Source: WHSW01 sp963742205 (GTDB lineage: Bacteria > Actinomycetota > Thermoleophilia > Solirubrobacterales > 70-9). Taken from it: DNA of 64,000 bases. The stretch lies in assembly GCA_963742205.1 (NCBI GenBank), contig CAVUKZ010000011.1, forward strand, positions 186,001 through 250,000, written 5' to 3'. The stretch's first letter is position 1; each line of letters begins with the position of its first letter. Position numbers and translations under genes: made by a program. Below the pieces are notes generated by a model that saw only the letters and a program-made list of their open reading frames with translations, was not told the origin of the DNA and searched no databases. Below, in pieces: positions 1-8,945 of the stretch.

Positions 1-1
1 G

Positions 2-616
2 GTCGGTGAGCCCGGCTGGCGTGAGCACGCCGCCGCGATGCCGCGGCCCCTGTGGGTGAAGCCGTCCAGGCTCGGCTCGAGCGTCGGGATCTCGCGTGTC
101 CTGAGCCCCGAGGGCGACCTCGACAAGGCGATCGAGCTCGCGGCCGCGCACGACCCGCGGGTGATCATCGAGGCGAACGCCGGCGGCCGCGAGGTGGAGT
201 GCTCGGTGATCGGCAATACGGCGATCGGGCCCAGCTCGAGCGTCGAGACGTCGATCCCCGGGGAGATCGTGGCCAAGGCGTCCGAGTGGTACGACTACGA
301 GGCCAAGTACGACGAGGGCGGCATGGAGCTGCTCGTCCCCGCCCCGATCGGCGAGCAGGGGGTCGCCCGGGTCCGCGAGCTCGCCGAGCTGGTGTTCACC
401 GCGATCGGCGGCACCGGCCTCGCGCGCTGCGACTTCTTCGTCCGCGAGGACGGCGAGGTGCTGGTGAACGAGATCAACACGATCCCCGGGTTCACCGAGA
501 CGAGCGTCTTCGGGAAGCTCTTCGAGGCCAGCGGCGTGTCGTACCCGGAGCTCTGCGACCGCCTGGTCTCACTCGCGGTCGAGCGCCACGAGCGCGAGCG
601 CGGCTACGAGCACTAG
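2..616 (+). CDS. ddl: D-alanine--D-alanine ligase, C-terminal part (5' end outside window)
   Basis: ATP-grasp ligase that joins two D-alanines for peptidoglycan precursor synthesis in the cytoplasm. The reading frame is open from base 2, so the true start lies upstream. What remains is the ATP-grasp C-terminal half: the VKPSRLGSSVGIS lysine/glycine segment, the EVECSVIG strand, the AKYDEGG loop, and the metal-binding end ARCDFFV...EVLVNEINTIPGFT, in which the Glu and Asn are the expected Mg2+/product ligands. It stops 11 bases before the convergent cNMP-binding gene. A ligase of this family is about 320-360 residues, so roughly 205 residues are visible here. Function is assigned from family knowledge; the missing N-terminal domain cannot be checked. 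Confidence 0.93.
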   Translation, partial: VGEPGWREHAAAMPRPLWVKPSRLGSSVGISRVLSPEGDLDKAIELAAAHDPRVIIEANAGGREVECSVIGNTAIGPSSSVETSIPGEIVAKASEWYDYEAKYDEGGMELLVPAPIGEQGVARVRELAELVFTAIGGTGLARCDFFVREDGEVLVNEINTIPGFTETSVFGKLFEASGVSYPELCDRLVSLAVERHERERGYEH

Positions 617-627
617 GGCCTGCCGAC

Positions 628-1053
628 TCAGCGGCCGGATCGGCCCTCGGCCTCGCGCAGCCGGGCGACCAGCCCCTCGAGCAGCGGCCAGGCGATCTCG
701 CCGTGCGCCTCGACCACGGGGCGAAAGCTGAACGGCGTCATCGCGTGGCACTGCAGGTCGCTGCGGGCTACCACGGTGGCCGTGCGCGGCCCCTGGTCGA
801 TCAGCGCCATCTCCCCGAACCAGTCGCCCGGCCCAAGCTGGCGGATCTCCTCACCGTCTCGCGTCACCGCGGCCTCGCCGGACTCGATGACGAAGAAGCC
901 GATGCCGCTTCGGTCGCCCTCCACGACGACGTTCCGACCCGCTGAGAAGGAGCGTTCGGTAAAGCTCCGCGAGAGCCGTCGCAGCTCCTTCTTCGGCACC
1001 GCCTCAAAGAGGGGCACCCTCGCCAGCGCCTCGACCAGTTCGCGTTCTCCCAT
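628..1053 (-). CDS. cyclic nucleotide-binding domain protein (single CNB domain)
   Basis: A 141-residue protein that is essentially one CNB (Crp/cAP_ED) beta-roll. Visible hallmarks are the opening LARVPLFEAVPKKELRRL helix, the FVIESGEAAVTRDGEEI strand pair and the phosphate-binding cassette FGEMALIDQGPRTATV around residues 78-93, whose Gly-Glu and Arg fit cyclic-nucleotide binding. There is no helix-turn-helix or kinase domain, so it is more likely a sensor or partner protein than a transcription factor. It starts 10 bases after the stop of the upstream Ser/Thr kinase on the same strand, which suggests one transcript and possibly a shared signalling role (inference). Confidence 0.85.
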   Translation of the reverse strand: MGERELVEALARVPLFEAVPKKELRRLSRSFTERSFSAGRNVVVEGDRSGIGFFVIESGEAAVTRDGEEIRQLGPGDWFGEMALIDQGPRTATVVARSDLQCHAMTPFSFRPVVEAHGEIAWPLLEGLVARLREAEGRSGR

Positions 1054-1063
1054 GACGTCGATC

Positions 1064-2584
1064 CTAAGCGCCGGAGAGCGTCACGTCGCTGACCTCGACC
1101 CGGCCGCCCCCGTCGGCCTCGGCCAGCTTCGTGAACCAGATCAGGTAGTACCTGGCCGGCGAGGGGACGTTGATATCGATCAGCTGTTGCGCCTCGGCGC
1201 CCGAGATCGAGCCCACGGGATCGCCCCAGCCCGCGAGGTCGTCGGGTGGGCCGCTGTCCGCGGCGTAGACGTCGGCGCTCCAGCCGCCCGTGGTGGTGCC
1301 CACCGTCAGGGTCTGCCCGGTCACCGGCTCCGCGGCCTCCACGATCAGGCCGACGCCGGACTTGCCGGAGAGCGAGAGGTCGGGGCCGGCGGTGTAGGTC
1401 TCGGTCTGCCAGGTGGTGTTCGGGATCCCGTCGATCGCGAGCTTGACCTCGTCGGGATGCTCGCCGTCGCCGCCCTCGGGGTCGAAGTCCTGGGCGCCCG
1501 TGAGCTCGACCTCGGCGCCGCTGGGCTCACCCCCGCCACCACCCCCGTTGCCGGTCGGATGCGGGTGGTCCTTGCTCCCGATGCCGGCGATCAGCAGGGC
1601 GGCCGCGGTCGCCGCCAGGACGAGCAGCACGCCCGCGATCGAGACGCGCCGGGAGGGCACCATCCGGCGCCGCCGGGGGACCGAGTCCAGCACCGTGGTC
1701 GCCTCGGCGGTCGAGCGGCCGGCTCGCGCGACCTCGACCTCGAGCGCGTTCTCGAGATCGGCCAGCATCGCGTTCATGTCCGGGTAGCGCTTCTCGGGCT
1801 TCTTCTCGGTCGCCCGCTCGATCACCGCCGCAAGCGCTGACGAGACGTCCTTGCGCTGCTTTTGCACGTCGGGCATCCGCTCGTTGACGTGCTTCATCGC
1901 GACGCCCACCAGGTTGTCCGCCTGGAACGGGACCTCGCCGATGAGCATCTCGTAGAGCAGGATCCCGAGCGAGTAGATGTCCGAGCGCGCGTCGACGCCC
2001 TTGCCCATCGCCTGCTCGGGCGACACGTAGTCGGTCGTGCCCAGGACCCGCCCGGTCTTCGTCAGCCCGTCCTGCTCGAGCTCGCGCGCGATCCCGAAGT
2101 CCGTGACCTTGGCGCGACCCTCGCTGTCGATGAGAACGTTCTGCGGCTTGACGTCTCGGTGCACGAGGCGCCTGGCGTGGGCGGCGGCGAGCCCGCGCCC
2201 GACCTCGATCGAGTACGCGGCGGCCTCGTCGAGCGGGAGGCGGCCGAGGCGGTCGATGCGCTGTTTGAGCGTCTCGCCGTCGACGTACTCGAAGACGATG
2301 TACGGACGACCGCCGTCCTCGCCGGCGTCGATCACCGCGACCACGTTGGGGTGCGACACCTGGGCCACGGCGCGGGCCTCACGGCGGAAGCGCTCGATCT
2401 GGTCGGGCTGGTCGGAGATCTCGCGGTGGAGCACCTTGGCGGCGACCCAGCGCTCGAGGGTCTCGTCGCGCGCCAGGTAGACGGTGGACATGCCACCGCT
2501 GCCGAGCTTCGACTCCAACCGATAGCGACCGGAGAGCACCGTTCCGGTGAGCGCTCCAGCCGGACCTGCTGTCGTCTCGCTCAT
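1064..2584 (-). CDS. membrane Ser/Thr protein kinase with extracellular discoidin-like domain
   Basis: PknB-type bacterial eukaryotic-like kinase of 506 residues. The cytoplasmic kinase domain (about 20-280) shows the glycine loop GSGGMSTVY, the VAAKVL lysine, the catalytic HRDVKPQN, the DFG magnesium loop, and GTTDYVSPEQA in the activation segment. A single membrane helix lies near residues 313-335 after a basic linker. The outer part (about 350-506) has no PASTA repeats; after a Gly-rich linker it carries a beta-rich domain (DEVKLAIDGIPNTTWQTE...YYLIWFT) that looks like an F5/8C or NPCBM-like carbohydrate-binding fold. It is followed closely by the cNMP-binding gene. Substrates are unknown. 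Confidence 0.9.
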   Translation of the reverse strand: MSETTAGPAGALTGTVLSGRYRLESKLGSGGMSTVYLARDETLERWVAAKVLHREISDQPDQIERFRREARAVAQVSHPNVVAVIDAGEDGGRPYIVFEYVDGETLKQRIDRLGRLPLDEAAAYSIEVGRGLAAAHARRLVHRDVKPQNVLIDSEGRAKVTDFGIARELEQDGLTKTGRVLGTTDYVSPEQAMGKGVDARSDIYSLGILLYEMLIGEVPFQADNLVGVAMKHVNERMPDVQKQRKDVSSALAAVIERATEKKPEKRYPDMNAMLADLENALEVEVARAGRSTAEATTVLDSVPRRRRMVPSRRVSIAGVLLVLAATAAALLIAGIGSKDHPHPTGNGGGGGGEPSGAEVELTGAQDFDPEGGDGEHPDEVKLAIDGIPNTTWQTETYTAGPDLSLSGKSGVGLIVEAAEPVTGQTLTVGTTTGGWSADVYAADSGPPDDLAGWGDPVGSISGAEAQQLIDINVPSPARYYLIWFTKLAEADGGGRVEVSDVTLSGA

Positions 2585-2782
2585 CGACCTGTCATCGGCT
2601 CGTCGGCCATGCGCCTATTTTCAACCCTCACGCGCAGCCTGGGTTTCACCGCCTCCTGACTGCATGATGCCCGTCGAGCTTCGCCCGCTCGGCGGACGGC
2701 CCTGGAAACGCTCGATCGGTAGCGGCTGAGGACGCTGAGGAGAGGTCGTGTCCGGGAGCGAGCCGCGTGGCCGCCCCGGTGC

Positions 2783-3403
2783 TCAGGCGACCTTGCGGAC
2801 GAATTCGACCAGGTCGGGGTGTGCCTTCTCCGGCGACCCGGAGTCGAACGGCGGCTGCGGGTCGTACTCGATCCCGAGCTGGATCGCGCGCGCCACGTCC
2901 TCGCCGTACTCAAGGCCGGTCAGGTGAAGCGCCATGTCGATCCCGGCCGAGACGCCGGCGGCGGTGACCACCTTGCCGTCCACGACCACGCGCTCCGCCA
3001 CCGGCTCGGCCCCGTACGGCGCGAGCTCCTCGCGGTAGGCCCAGTGACTCGTGGCGCGCTTGCCCTTCAGCACCCCGGCCGCGGCGAGCACCAGGGAACC
3101 GGTGCAAACCGAGGTCGTCCACTTGCTCTGCGCGTGGACGCCGCGCACCCAGTCGAGGACGGCCTCGTCGGTCATCAGCGGGCGGTTGCCCTCCCCGCCG
3201 GGGATCAGCAGGAGGTCCGGGTCGGCGAAGTCGGCGAGCGCGGCGTCGACCTGGAGGCCGAGCGCTCCGGTGTCCGTGCGCACGGGCCCCGGCTGGATGC
3301 CGACGAAGCGCACGTCGGCGCCCGGGATGCGTGAGAAGACCTCGTACGGCCCGACCGCGTCGAGGGCAGTGAGCTTGTCGAAGATCAGGAAGGCGATTTT
3401 CAT
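2783..3403 (-). CDS. DJ-1/PfpI family protein (isonitrile hydratase-like)
   Basis: A 206-residue DJ-1/PfpI glutamine-amidotransferase-like protein. The start MKIAFLIFDKLTALD at 3403 is preferred over the upstream in-frame start at 3439, because it begins exactly at the first conserved beta strand. The nucleophile elbow is visible as SVCTGSLVLAAAG, giving the catalytic cysteine, with the acidic residue in GPYEVFSR. InhA/isonitrile hydratase-like members share this layout, but substrate cannot be told from sequence. It is divergent from the GlxA-type regulator, with a palindrome between them, so the regulator probably controls it. Confidence 0.82.
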   Translation of the reverse strand: MKIAFLIFDKLTALDAVGPYEVFSRIPGADVRFVGIQPGPVRTDTGALGLQVDAALADFADPDLLLIPGGEGNRPLMTDEAVLDWVRGVHAQSKWTTSVCTGSLVLAAAGVLKGKRATSHWAYREELAPYGAEPVAERVVVDGKVVTAAGVSAGIDMALHLTGLEYGEDVARAIQLGIEYDPQPPFDSGSPEKAHPDLVEFVRKVA

Positions 3404-3440
3404 GCGCTGGATCGTGACCGTCAGCGCCCGGCGCCGCAAG

Positions 3441-3475
3441 TGGCAGAAATGCCCATCTACGCTAGATTTCTGCCA
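3441..3475. promoter_or_regulatory. palindromic operator between DJ-1 and GlxA-type genes
   Basis: TGGCAGAAAT (3441-3450) and its exact reverse complement ATTTCTGCCA (3466-3475) form a perfect 10-bp inverted repeat with a 15-bp spacer. It lies between two divergent genes, one encoding an AraC-type regulator, and the right arm abuts the ATG at 3476. Centre-to-centre half-site spacing is 25 bp, consistent with a dimeric DNA-binding protein. Assignment to the neighbouring GlxA-type regulator is inference. Confidence 0.65.
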
Positions 3476-4435
3476 ATGGCCTCACGAGCGCATCGGGTGG
3501 CGCTGCTGTGCCTGGAGCCCGTGATCGCGTTCGACCTCTCCGTTCCCTCCGAGGTGTTCTCGCTCGCGTGGTCGGATCACCGGCCGCTGTACGAGCTCGA
3601 GGCTTGTGCCGCGCGGCCGGGGAGCGTGGCCACCACCACGGGCTTTGCGATCGGCGGCGTCGCGGGGCTGGAGGCGGTCGCGCGAGCCGACACGGTCCTG
3701 GTCCCCGGCTACGTCGAGGTTCTCGACCCGCCGCCGGATCCCGTGCTCGACGCGCTCCGCGCCGCCGCCGCTCGCGGCGCTCGCATGGCATCCATCTGCA
3801 CCGGCGCGTTCGCGCTCGCCTACGCGGGCCTGCTCGACGGCCGGCGCGCCACTACCCATTGGTTCGCGGCCGACGAGCTGGCGCGCCGGTTCGGCGCGGT
3901 CGACGTGGAGCAGAACTCGCTCTACGTCGAGGACGGGCGCATCCTCACCTCCGCCGGGCTCTCGGCGGGAATCGACCTCTGTCTGCACATCGTGCGCTCC
4001 GACCACGGCGAGCGAATCGGCTCGCGCGTCGCGCGCGCGATGGTCGCCGCGCCGCACCGCGACGGCGGCCAGGCGCAGTTCATCGAGCGGGCGCTCCCCG
4101 AGACGCCAGGCGACGATTCGCTCGAGCCCGTGCGGCGCTGGGCGCTGGACCACCTCGACGAGCCGCTGGACGTCGCGACGCTCGCTCGCCGCGCGGCGGT
4201 GAGCCCGCGCACCTTCGCCCGCCGCTTCGTCGCCGAGACGGGGACCACGCCGCTTCGGTGGCTCAACACCCAGCGCGTGCTCGAGGCGCGCCGGCTGCTC
4301 GAGCACACCGACCTCGACGTCGAGCAGGTCGCGGCGCGGTCGGGGTTCGGCTCGGCACCGTCGCTGCGCGAGCACTTCCGTCGCGCGACGGCGACGACGC
4401 CGACCGCGTACCGCCGCGCCTTCGCCGCCGTCTAG
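3476..4435 (+). CDS. GlxA-family transcriptional regulator (DJ-1-like sensor plus AraC HTH)
   Basis: A 319-residue regulator. Residues 1-185 form a DJ-1/PfpI-like domain with the elbow SICTGAFALAYAG; residues 210-315 form an AraC-type double helix-turn-helix (DVATLARRAAVSPRTFARRF and DVEQVAARSGFGSAPSLREHF). ATG 3476 is chosen over the in-frame GTG 3440, because the latter would place coding sequence across the operator and because the MASRAHRVALLCLEP start fits the family. It is divergent from another DJ-1-fold protein, an arrangement common for GlxA-type regulators. Its stop overlaps the purM stop by four bases (CTAG). The ligand is unknown. Confidence 0.88.
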   Translation: MASRAHRVALLCLEPVIAFDLSVPSEVFSLAWSDHRPLYELEACAARPGSVATTTGFAIGGVAGLEAVARADTVLVPGYVEVLDPPPDPVLDALRAAAARGARMASICTGAFALAYAGLLDGRRATTHWFAADELARRFGAVDVEQNSLYVEDGRILTSAGLSAGIDLCLHIVRSDHGERIGSRVARAMVAAPHRDGGQAQFIERALPETPGDDSLEPVRRWALDHLDEPLDVATLARRAAVSPRTFARRFVAETGTTPLRWLNTQRVLEARRLLEHTDLDVEQVAARSGFGSAPSLREHFRRATATTPTAYRRAFAAV

Positions 4436-5468
4436 CGCTCGACCACGCCGTCGCGCTGGGTGACGGTGCCGATGCGCTTCGCACCGGGGTAGTGCCCGCG
4501 CAGCAACTGCACGGCCTCCTCGGCGTCCGTGGCCGCCACGACGCAGACGAAGCCGCAGCCCATGTTGAAGACCTCGTACATCTCGTCCTGCGAGATGTCG
4601 CCGCGCTCGGCGATGAGCGCGAACACCGCGGGGACCTCGAACGGGTCCGAGATCTCGTACCCGACCGGCGCCGCCAGCCGGGTGAGGTTGTTGAGGCCGT
4701 CGCCCGTGATGTGGGCGAGGCCGCGGACGTCGACCGCGGAGCGCAGGAGGTCGAGCACCGCGGGGACGTAGATCTCGGTCGGCTCGAGCAGGACCTGGCC
4801 CAGCGGCCGGCCGAGCCGGTCGTCGTCCAAAGGCAACTCGGCGAGCGCGCGCCGCGCGAGCGTGTAGCCGTTCGAGTGCAGGCCCGACGAGGGGAGGCCG
4901 ATCAGCGCGTCGCCGGGTTCGGCGCGGCCACCGTCGACGATCGCGTCGAGCTCGACCAGGCCGATGGCGCTGCCGCTGAGCTCGACCCCCGAGACGATGT
5001 CGCCGACCTGGGCGATCTCGCCGCCGGGGATCTCGATCCCGGCGAGCTCCGCTCCCCGGCGCAGGCCGACGCCGATCGCACCGCAGACCTCCGGATCGGC
5101 CTCCGCGCAGAGAATGAAGTCCAGCATCGCGATCGGTTCCGCCCCGACGCAGATCAGGTCGTTGACGTTCATCGCGATGCAGTCGATGCCGATCGTGGTG
5201 AAGTCACCGAGCCGCTCGGCCACGAGCATCTTGGTCCCGACGCCGTCGGTGCCGAACGCGACCCCGGTGCGGTCGTCGATCCGCAGCACGCTCGCATAGT
5301 GGTTTGGGAGCGGCACCACCCGTGAGGGCTTGCCGGTGTCGATCAGCTTCAGGCTGCGGACCAGGGCCTCGACCGCCGCGTCGGCACCCTGCTGGCTGAC
5401 GCCCGCGCGGCGGCGTTTCGCGACGCGGAGCGAAGCGGCCGGGCTGTTGAGGCGCCGATTCCGTTCAC
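4432..5468 (-). CDS. purM: phosphoribosylformylglycinamidine cyclo-ligase (frameshift near N-terminus)
   Basis: AIR synthetase, the fifth step of purine synthesis (FGAM to AIR, ATP-dependent). The PurM/ThiL/HypE fold is clear: GVAFGTDGVGTK, the IGIDCIAMNVNDLICVGAEP metal/ATP segment, LPSSGLHSNGYTLARR, HITGDGLNNLTR and a terminal VFNMGCGF region. In frame, no start codon precedes the conserved GVSQQGADAAVEAL segment. However, a GTG at 5468 overlaps the uppP stop as GTGA. Joining the two frames around 5400-5415 by one added base gives exactly 345 residues, the usual PurM length. The open part alone starts only at GTG 5319. It is the last gene of a dedA-uppP-purM operon. A sequencing deletion is the simplest explanation. 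Confidence 0.9.
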
Positions 5469-6289
5469 CGTCTCATTCTGACCGCGACCGCGGTCGCGAG
5501 GGCCACCCGGTAGGCCGCGTACGGCCACAGCGCGCGGTCGCGCTCGACGAGGCCGATCAGCCGCTGGGACGCGAGCGTGGACACGAACGAGGCGCCGACC
5601 CCGGCGGCCATCGCGCGTCCCAGCCCCGGTGAGACACCCCGCTTGCGCAGCCGCACCCCCTTCAGCGCCGTCGCCCCCACGATCACGGGCAGGGCGACGG
5701 TCCGCGACAGGAGGTTCGCGTGCTCGCGGGTGAAGCGACGCGCTCGGGCCGCGGTCAGCGTCGCCCCGTTGCGGGAGACCCCGGGCACGAGCGCCGTCGC
5801 CTGGGCGATCCCCAGCGCCAGCCCGTCGAGCAACCCGGCGTCCCCCGGGCCGCGGTCCTGCGGTCGCAGGTCGGCGGCGAGCATCGCGGCCGCACCGGCG
5901 ACGAGCCCGGCGGCGATCGTCCGCGGCCCGCCCAGGTGGGTCTCGATCTGGCGCTCGAGCCCGTAGCCGGCGATCGCCGGGGGAATGAACGAGAGGGCGA
6001 CCAGGGCGGCGCGGCGCGCGTCGAAGGCGGCGAGCTCGGCGCCGATCTCCCGCCGCTGGCCGATCAGCAGCGCCGCCGCGGTGCCGGCGTGCAGCGCGAC
6101 CTCAAAGCTCTTGCGGGCCTCGGGGTCGATCTCGCCCCAGCCCCAGCCCGCGAGGCGCGGGACCAGGGACAGGTGCGCCGAGCTCGAGACGGGAAGCAGC
6201 TCGGTCGGGCCCTGGATCGCGCCCAGCGCGACCGCGCGCGCCGGGGTCAGCCCGGGTGCCTGCACCGCCTCGGCCCGAGGGCCGTCCAT
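5465..6289 (-). CDS. uppP: undecaprenyl-diphosphate phosphatase UppP/BacA
   Basis: Integral membrane phosphatase that recycles undecaprenyl pyrophosphate to the monophosphate carrier for peptidoglycan and polysaccharide export. At 274 residues it has the normal length. Diagnostic motifs are GAIQGPTELLPVSSSAHL (residues 23-40, containing the catalytic Glu and the PxSSSxHL element) and GVSRNGATLTAARARRFTRE (the second half, normally GxSRSGxT; here the first Ser after Arg is Asn). Several hydrophobic helices span the rest. It starts directly after the dedA stop and overlaps purM, so all three are probably co-transcribed. Confidence 0.93.
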   Translation of the reverse strand: MDGPRAEAVQAPGLTPARAVALGAIQGPTELLPVSSSAHLSLVPRLAGWGWGEIDPEARKSFEVALHAGTAAALLIGQRREIGAELAAFDARRAALVALSFIPPAIAGYGLERQIETHLGGPRTIAAGLVAGAAAMLAADLRPQDRGPGDAGLLDGLALGIAQATALVPGVSRNGATLTAARARRFTREHANLLSRTVALPVIVGATALKGVRLRKRGVSPGLGRAMAAGVGASFVSTLASQRLIGLVERDRALWPYAAYRVALATAVAVRMRR

Positions 6290-6933
6290 CTAAGCCGTCT
6301 TCGGGGTGCGGCGCCAACGCACGATCAGATAGATGGCGCCGATCACGATCGCGGCCAGCACCACGTAGTCGAGGTAGTGCAGGTTGTCGCGCCAGTCCTC
6401 CCAGTTGGCGCCGACGGCCTGGCCGATCAGCGTCAGGGCCAGGACCCACGGGATGCAGCCGATCACCGTGAGCACCGTGAAGCGCCAGAACGGCATCCGG
6501 GCGACGCCGGCCGGCAGCGAGATGAAGGTGCGGATGATCGGCAGCATGCGCGCGATAAGCACCGTGGCGTCGCCGTGGCGCGTGGAACCACTTGTCCGCC
6601 CACTCGACGTGCTTGCTGTTGATCAGGTGGTGGCGCTCGACCAGCTCGAGCCGCCCGTAGTAGCCGACCGCGTAGGCGATCCAGGATCCGACGACGTTCC
6701 CGGCGACGCCCGCGAACACGGCTCCGAACAGGGACATGTCGCCGGTGGAGACGTTGAAACCCGGCGAACAGCATCGTCGCCTCGCTCGGTATCGGGATGC
6801 AGGCGCTCTCGAGCACCATGAGGATGAACACGCCGACGACGCCGACTGAATCGATGAAGTCGGTGGCGGCGTTGACGATCGAGTCGATGATCGACGCCGC
6901 GGGCAACGCCGCGTGCAGGATGGCCGGGTCCAT
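6290..6933 (-). CDS. DedA family membrane protein (two single-base frameshifts)
   Basis: DedA/SNARE-associated proteins are membrane proteins implicated in carrier-lipid scrambling. Three frames must be joined. MDPAILHAALPAASI...PIPSEATMLFAGF (the conserved ExxxPIPSE-like element) leads to NVSTGDMSLFGAVFAGVAG...EWADKWFHA, then HGDATVLIARMLPIIRTFISLPAG and the C-terminal helices to WRRTPKTA. The breaks fall at an AAA run (6757-6759, one base too many) and near 6573-6582 (one extra C on the coding strand). After correction the protein is 213 residues, normal for DedA. All conserved DedA elements remain, so it is probably an intact gene with sequencing indels. It is followed immediately by uppP, also a carrier-lipid enzyme. 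Confidence 0.8.
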
Positions 6934-6991
6934 GCGGGGCGGGGAGGTTACCCGCCGGACCCTCCCCCCGCAGCCGTAAACTCGCTTCGCC

Positions 6992-8875
6992 ATGCATCGC
7001 CTGACGGACCCCGTCAACAGGCGGCGGGCGCTTGAGTTCGCGGCGGACGCGGTGCTCGCCGCCGCCGCCTTCGCGCTCGCGTTCACCCTGCGGTTTCTCG
7101 ACGACGGCGGGAACCTGCCCGAGCGCTACGAGACGATGCTGCTCGGCTCGGTCGCCTTCGTGGCGATCGGGAAGGCGCTGGTCGTCGAGCTATTCGGCCT
7201 GCACCAGCAGTGGTGGCGCTATTTCCGGCTCCCCGACCTGTGGCCGCTGTTCCGCGCCCTCGCGGTGGCCACCGTGCTCATGGTGCTCGTCTTCGTGCTC
7301 GCGAAGCCATACGACTACAGCCTGCCGCGCTCGGTGATCATTCTCGACTTCATCCTCGCCTGCGCACTGCTGGGCGGGGCGCGCCTTGCCCGCCGCTCGC
7401 TCGCCGAGCGTCCGAGTCGCCGGATCGGGTCGGGTCGCGAACGCGAGGTGCTGGTGGTCGGCGCGGGCTCCGGCGGACAGATGGTCGTGCGCGAGCTGAA
7501 GCTCAACCCGAACCTCGGCGCGCACGCGATCGGCTTCCTCGATGACGATCCGCGCAAGCGCGGGATGCGGACGGAGGGGCTGAAGGTGCTCGGGACGACG
7601 GACGAGATCGGCGCCGTCCTCGACCGGCTGACCCCGGACGAGGTCGTGATCGCGATCCCGTCGGCGCCCGGCGTGCTGAGGGGCAAGGTGGTCGCCGAGT
7701 GTCGTGATCGCGACATCCCGGTCCGGACCCTGCCGACCGTGTTCGAGCTCCTGCGCGGCGGCGTGCAGCTCACCCGACAACTGCGCGAGGTACAGGTCGA
7801 GGACGTGCTCGGGCGCGACCCGGTGGTGATGGAGCTCGACCGCGTCGGCGCGTACCTCGAGGACAAGCGGGTGCTGGTCACCGGCGCCGGCGGCTCGATC
7901 GGCGCCGAACTCGCGCGCCAGATCGCTCGTGTGCGCCCGCGGCTCCTGGTGATGCTCGACCACGCCGAGGACAACCTGTTCGAGATCGACCGCGAGATGA
8001 CCTCGCAGTGGCACTTCACCCGGGTCGAGTCGGTGCTCGCCGACTGCAAGGAGGGCGACCGGATGCTCGAGGTGATGCAGCGCTTCAAGCCCGAGGTCGT
8101 CTTCCACGCCGCCGCCTACAAGCACGTGCCCCTGATGGAGGCGAACCCGCTCGAGGCGCTGCGCAACAACGCGATCGCCACCCAGGTGACGGCAAAGACG
8201 GCCGCGGCGGCCGGCGCCGAACGCTTCGTCCTGGTGTCGACCGACAAGGCGGTCAACCCCCGCACGGTCATGGGAGCGACGAAGGCACTCGCCGAATGGA
8301 TCGTGGCCGCGGCGGGCGCGCGCCATCCGCAGACCTCGTTCACGATCGTCCGCTTTGGCAACGTGCTGGCCTCCTCCGGCAGCGTGGTCCCGATCTTCCG
8401 CTCGCAGATCGAGCGCGGCGGACCGGTGACGGTCACCCACCCGGAGATGACGCGCTACTTCATGACCATCCCGGAGGCGGTTCAGCTCGTGATCCAGGCG
8501 GGCAACCTGGGCGCCGGCGCGAGCGAGGTGTTCGTGCTCGAGATGGGTGAGCCGGTGAAGATCCTCGACCTGGCCCAGAACATGATCAGGCTGGCCGGCT
8601 ACGAGCCGGACGCCGAGATCGCGATCGAGATCATCGGGGTGCGCCCGGGCGAGAAGCTTCACGAGGAGCTCTTCAACCCCGACGAGAGCCCGCAGCCGAC
8701 CTCCGCGGACCGGATCGTCCGCGCCGTCCGCTCAACCCCGCTGGAGGCGGAATGGGTCGAGGACACGGTGTCGCGGCTGCTGACGCTCGTCGCCTCGGGC
8801 GACGAGGCGGGCCTCGCAGAGCATGTGGTCGAGCTCATGCGCGGCGAGGGCACCGCGCGCCATACGCTCGCTTGA
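6992..8875 (+). CDS. membrane nucleotide-sugar 4,6-dehydratase/epimerase, CapD/FlaA1 type
   Basis: A 627-residue polysaccharide biosynthesis protein. The N-terminal third has four membrane helices (about 13-125), followed by a CoA-binding-like Rossmann domain (150-270, VLVVGAGSGGQMVVREL). The catalytic CapD SDR domain begins near residue 290 with VLVTGAGGSIGAELARQI. The substrate region HAAAYKHVPLMEANPLEA and FVLVSTDKAVNPRTVMGATK follow, as in UDP-GlcNAc 4,6-dehydratases. It likely makes a deoxy-amino-sugar nucleotide at the membrane for the exopolysaccharide built by the downstream Wzy/Wzx genes. It is divergent from dedA with about 58 bp between starts. Confidence 0.92.
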   Translation: MHRLTDPVNRRRALEFAADAVLAAAAFALAFTLRFLDDGGNLPERYETMLLGSVAFVAIGKALVVELFGLHQQWWRYFRLPDLWPLFRALAVATVLMVLVFVLAKPYDYSLPRSVIILDFILACALLGGARLARRSLAERPSRRIGSGREREVLVVGAGSGGQMVVRELKLNPNLGAHAIGFLDDDPRKRGMRTEGLKVLGTTDEIGAVLDRLTPDEVVIAIPSAPGVLRGKVVAECRDRDIPVRTLPTVFELLRGGVQLTRQLREVQVEDVLGRDPVVMELDRVGAYLEDKRVLVTGAGGSIGAELARQIARVRPRLLVMLDHAEDNLFEIDREMTSQWHFTRVESVLADCKEGDRMLEVMQRFKPEVVFHAAAYKHVPLMEANPLEALRNNAIATQVTAKTAAAAGAERFVLVSTDKAVNPRTVMGATKALAEWIVAAAGARHPQTSFTIVRFGNVLASSGSVVPIFRSQIERGGPVTVTHPEMTRYFMTIPEAVQLVIQAGNLGAGASEVFVLEMGEPVKILDLAQNMIRLAGYEPDAEIAIEIIGVRPGEKLHEELFNPDESPQPTSADRIVRAVRSTPLEAEWVEDTVSRLLTLVASGDEAGLAEHVVELMRGEGTARHTLA

Positions 8876-8945
8876 TCGACCACCTCGCAGGCGCCGCCCT
8901 CGCCGCCCCGACCGACGATCTGGCTAATACTCCCGCCCTCCAGCT

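Noticed and set aside
6290..6933. dedA and other frameshifted genes as true pseudogenes
   Set aside because: Breaks are single bases, often in short runs, all conserved motifs survive and corrected lengths are normal, so sequencing indels are more likely.
7190..8662. Long antisense ORFs (for example 490 codons opposite the CapD-like gene)
   Set aside because: They mirror a strongly coding GC-rich gene, have Arg/Asp/His-rich composition without family motifs, and arise from third-position GC bias.
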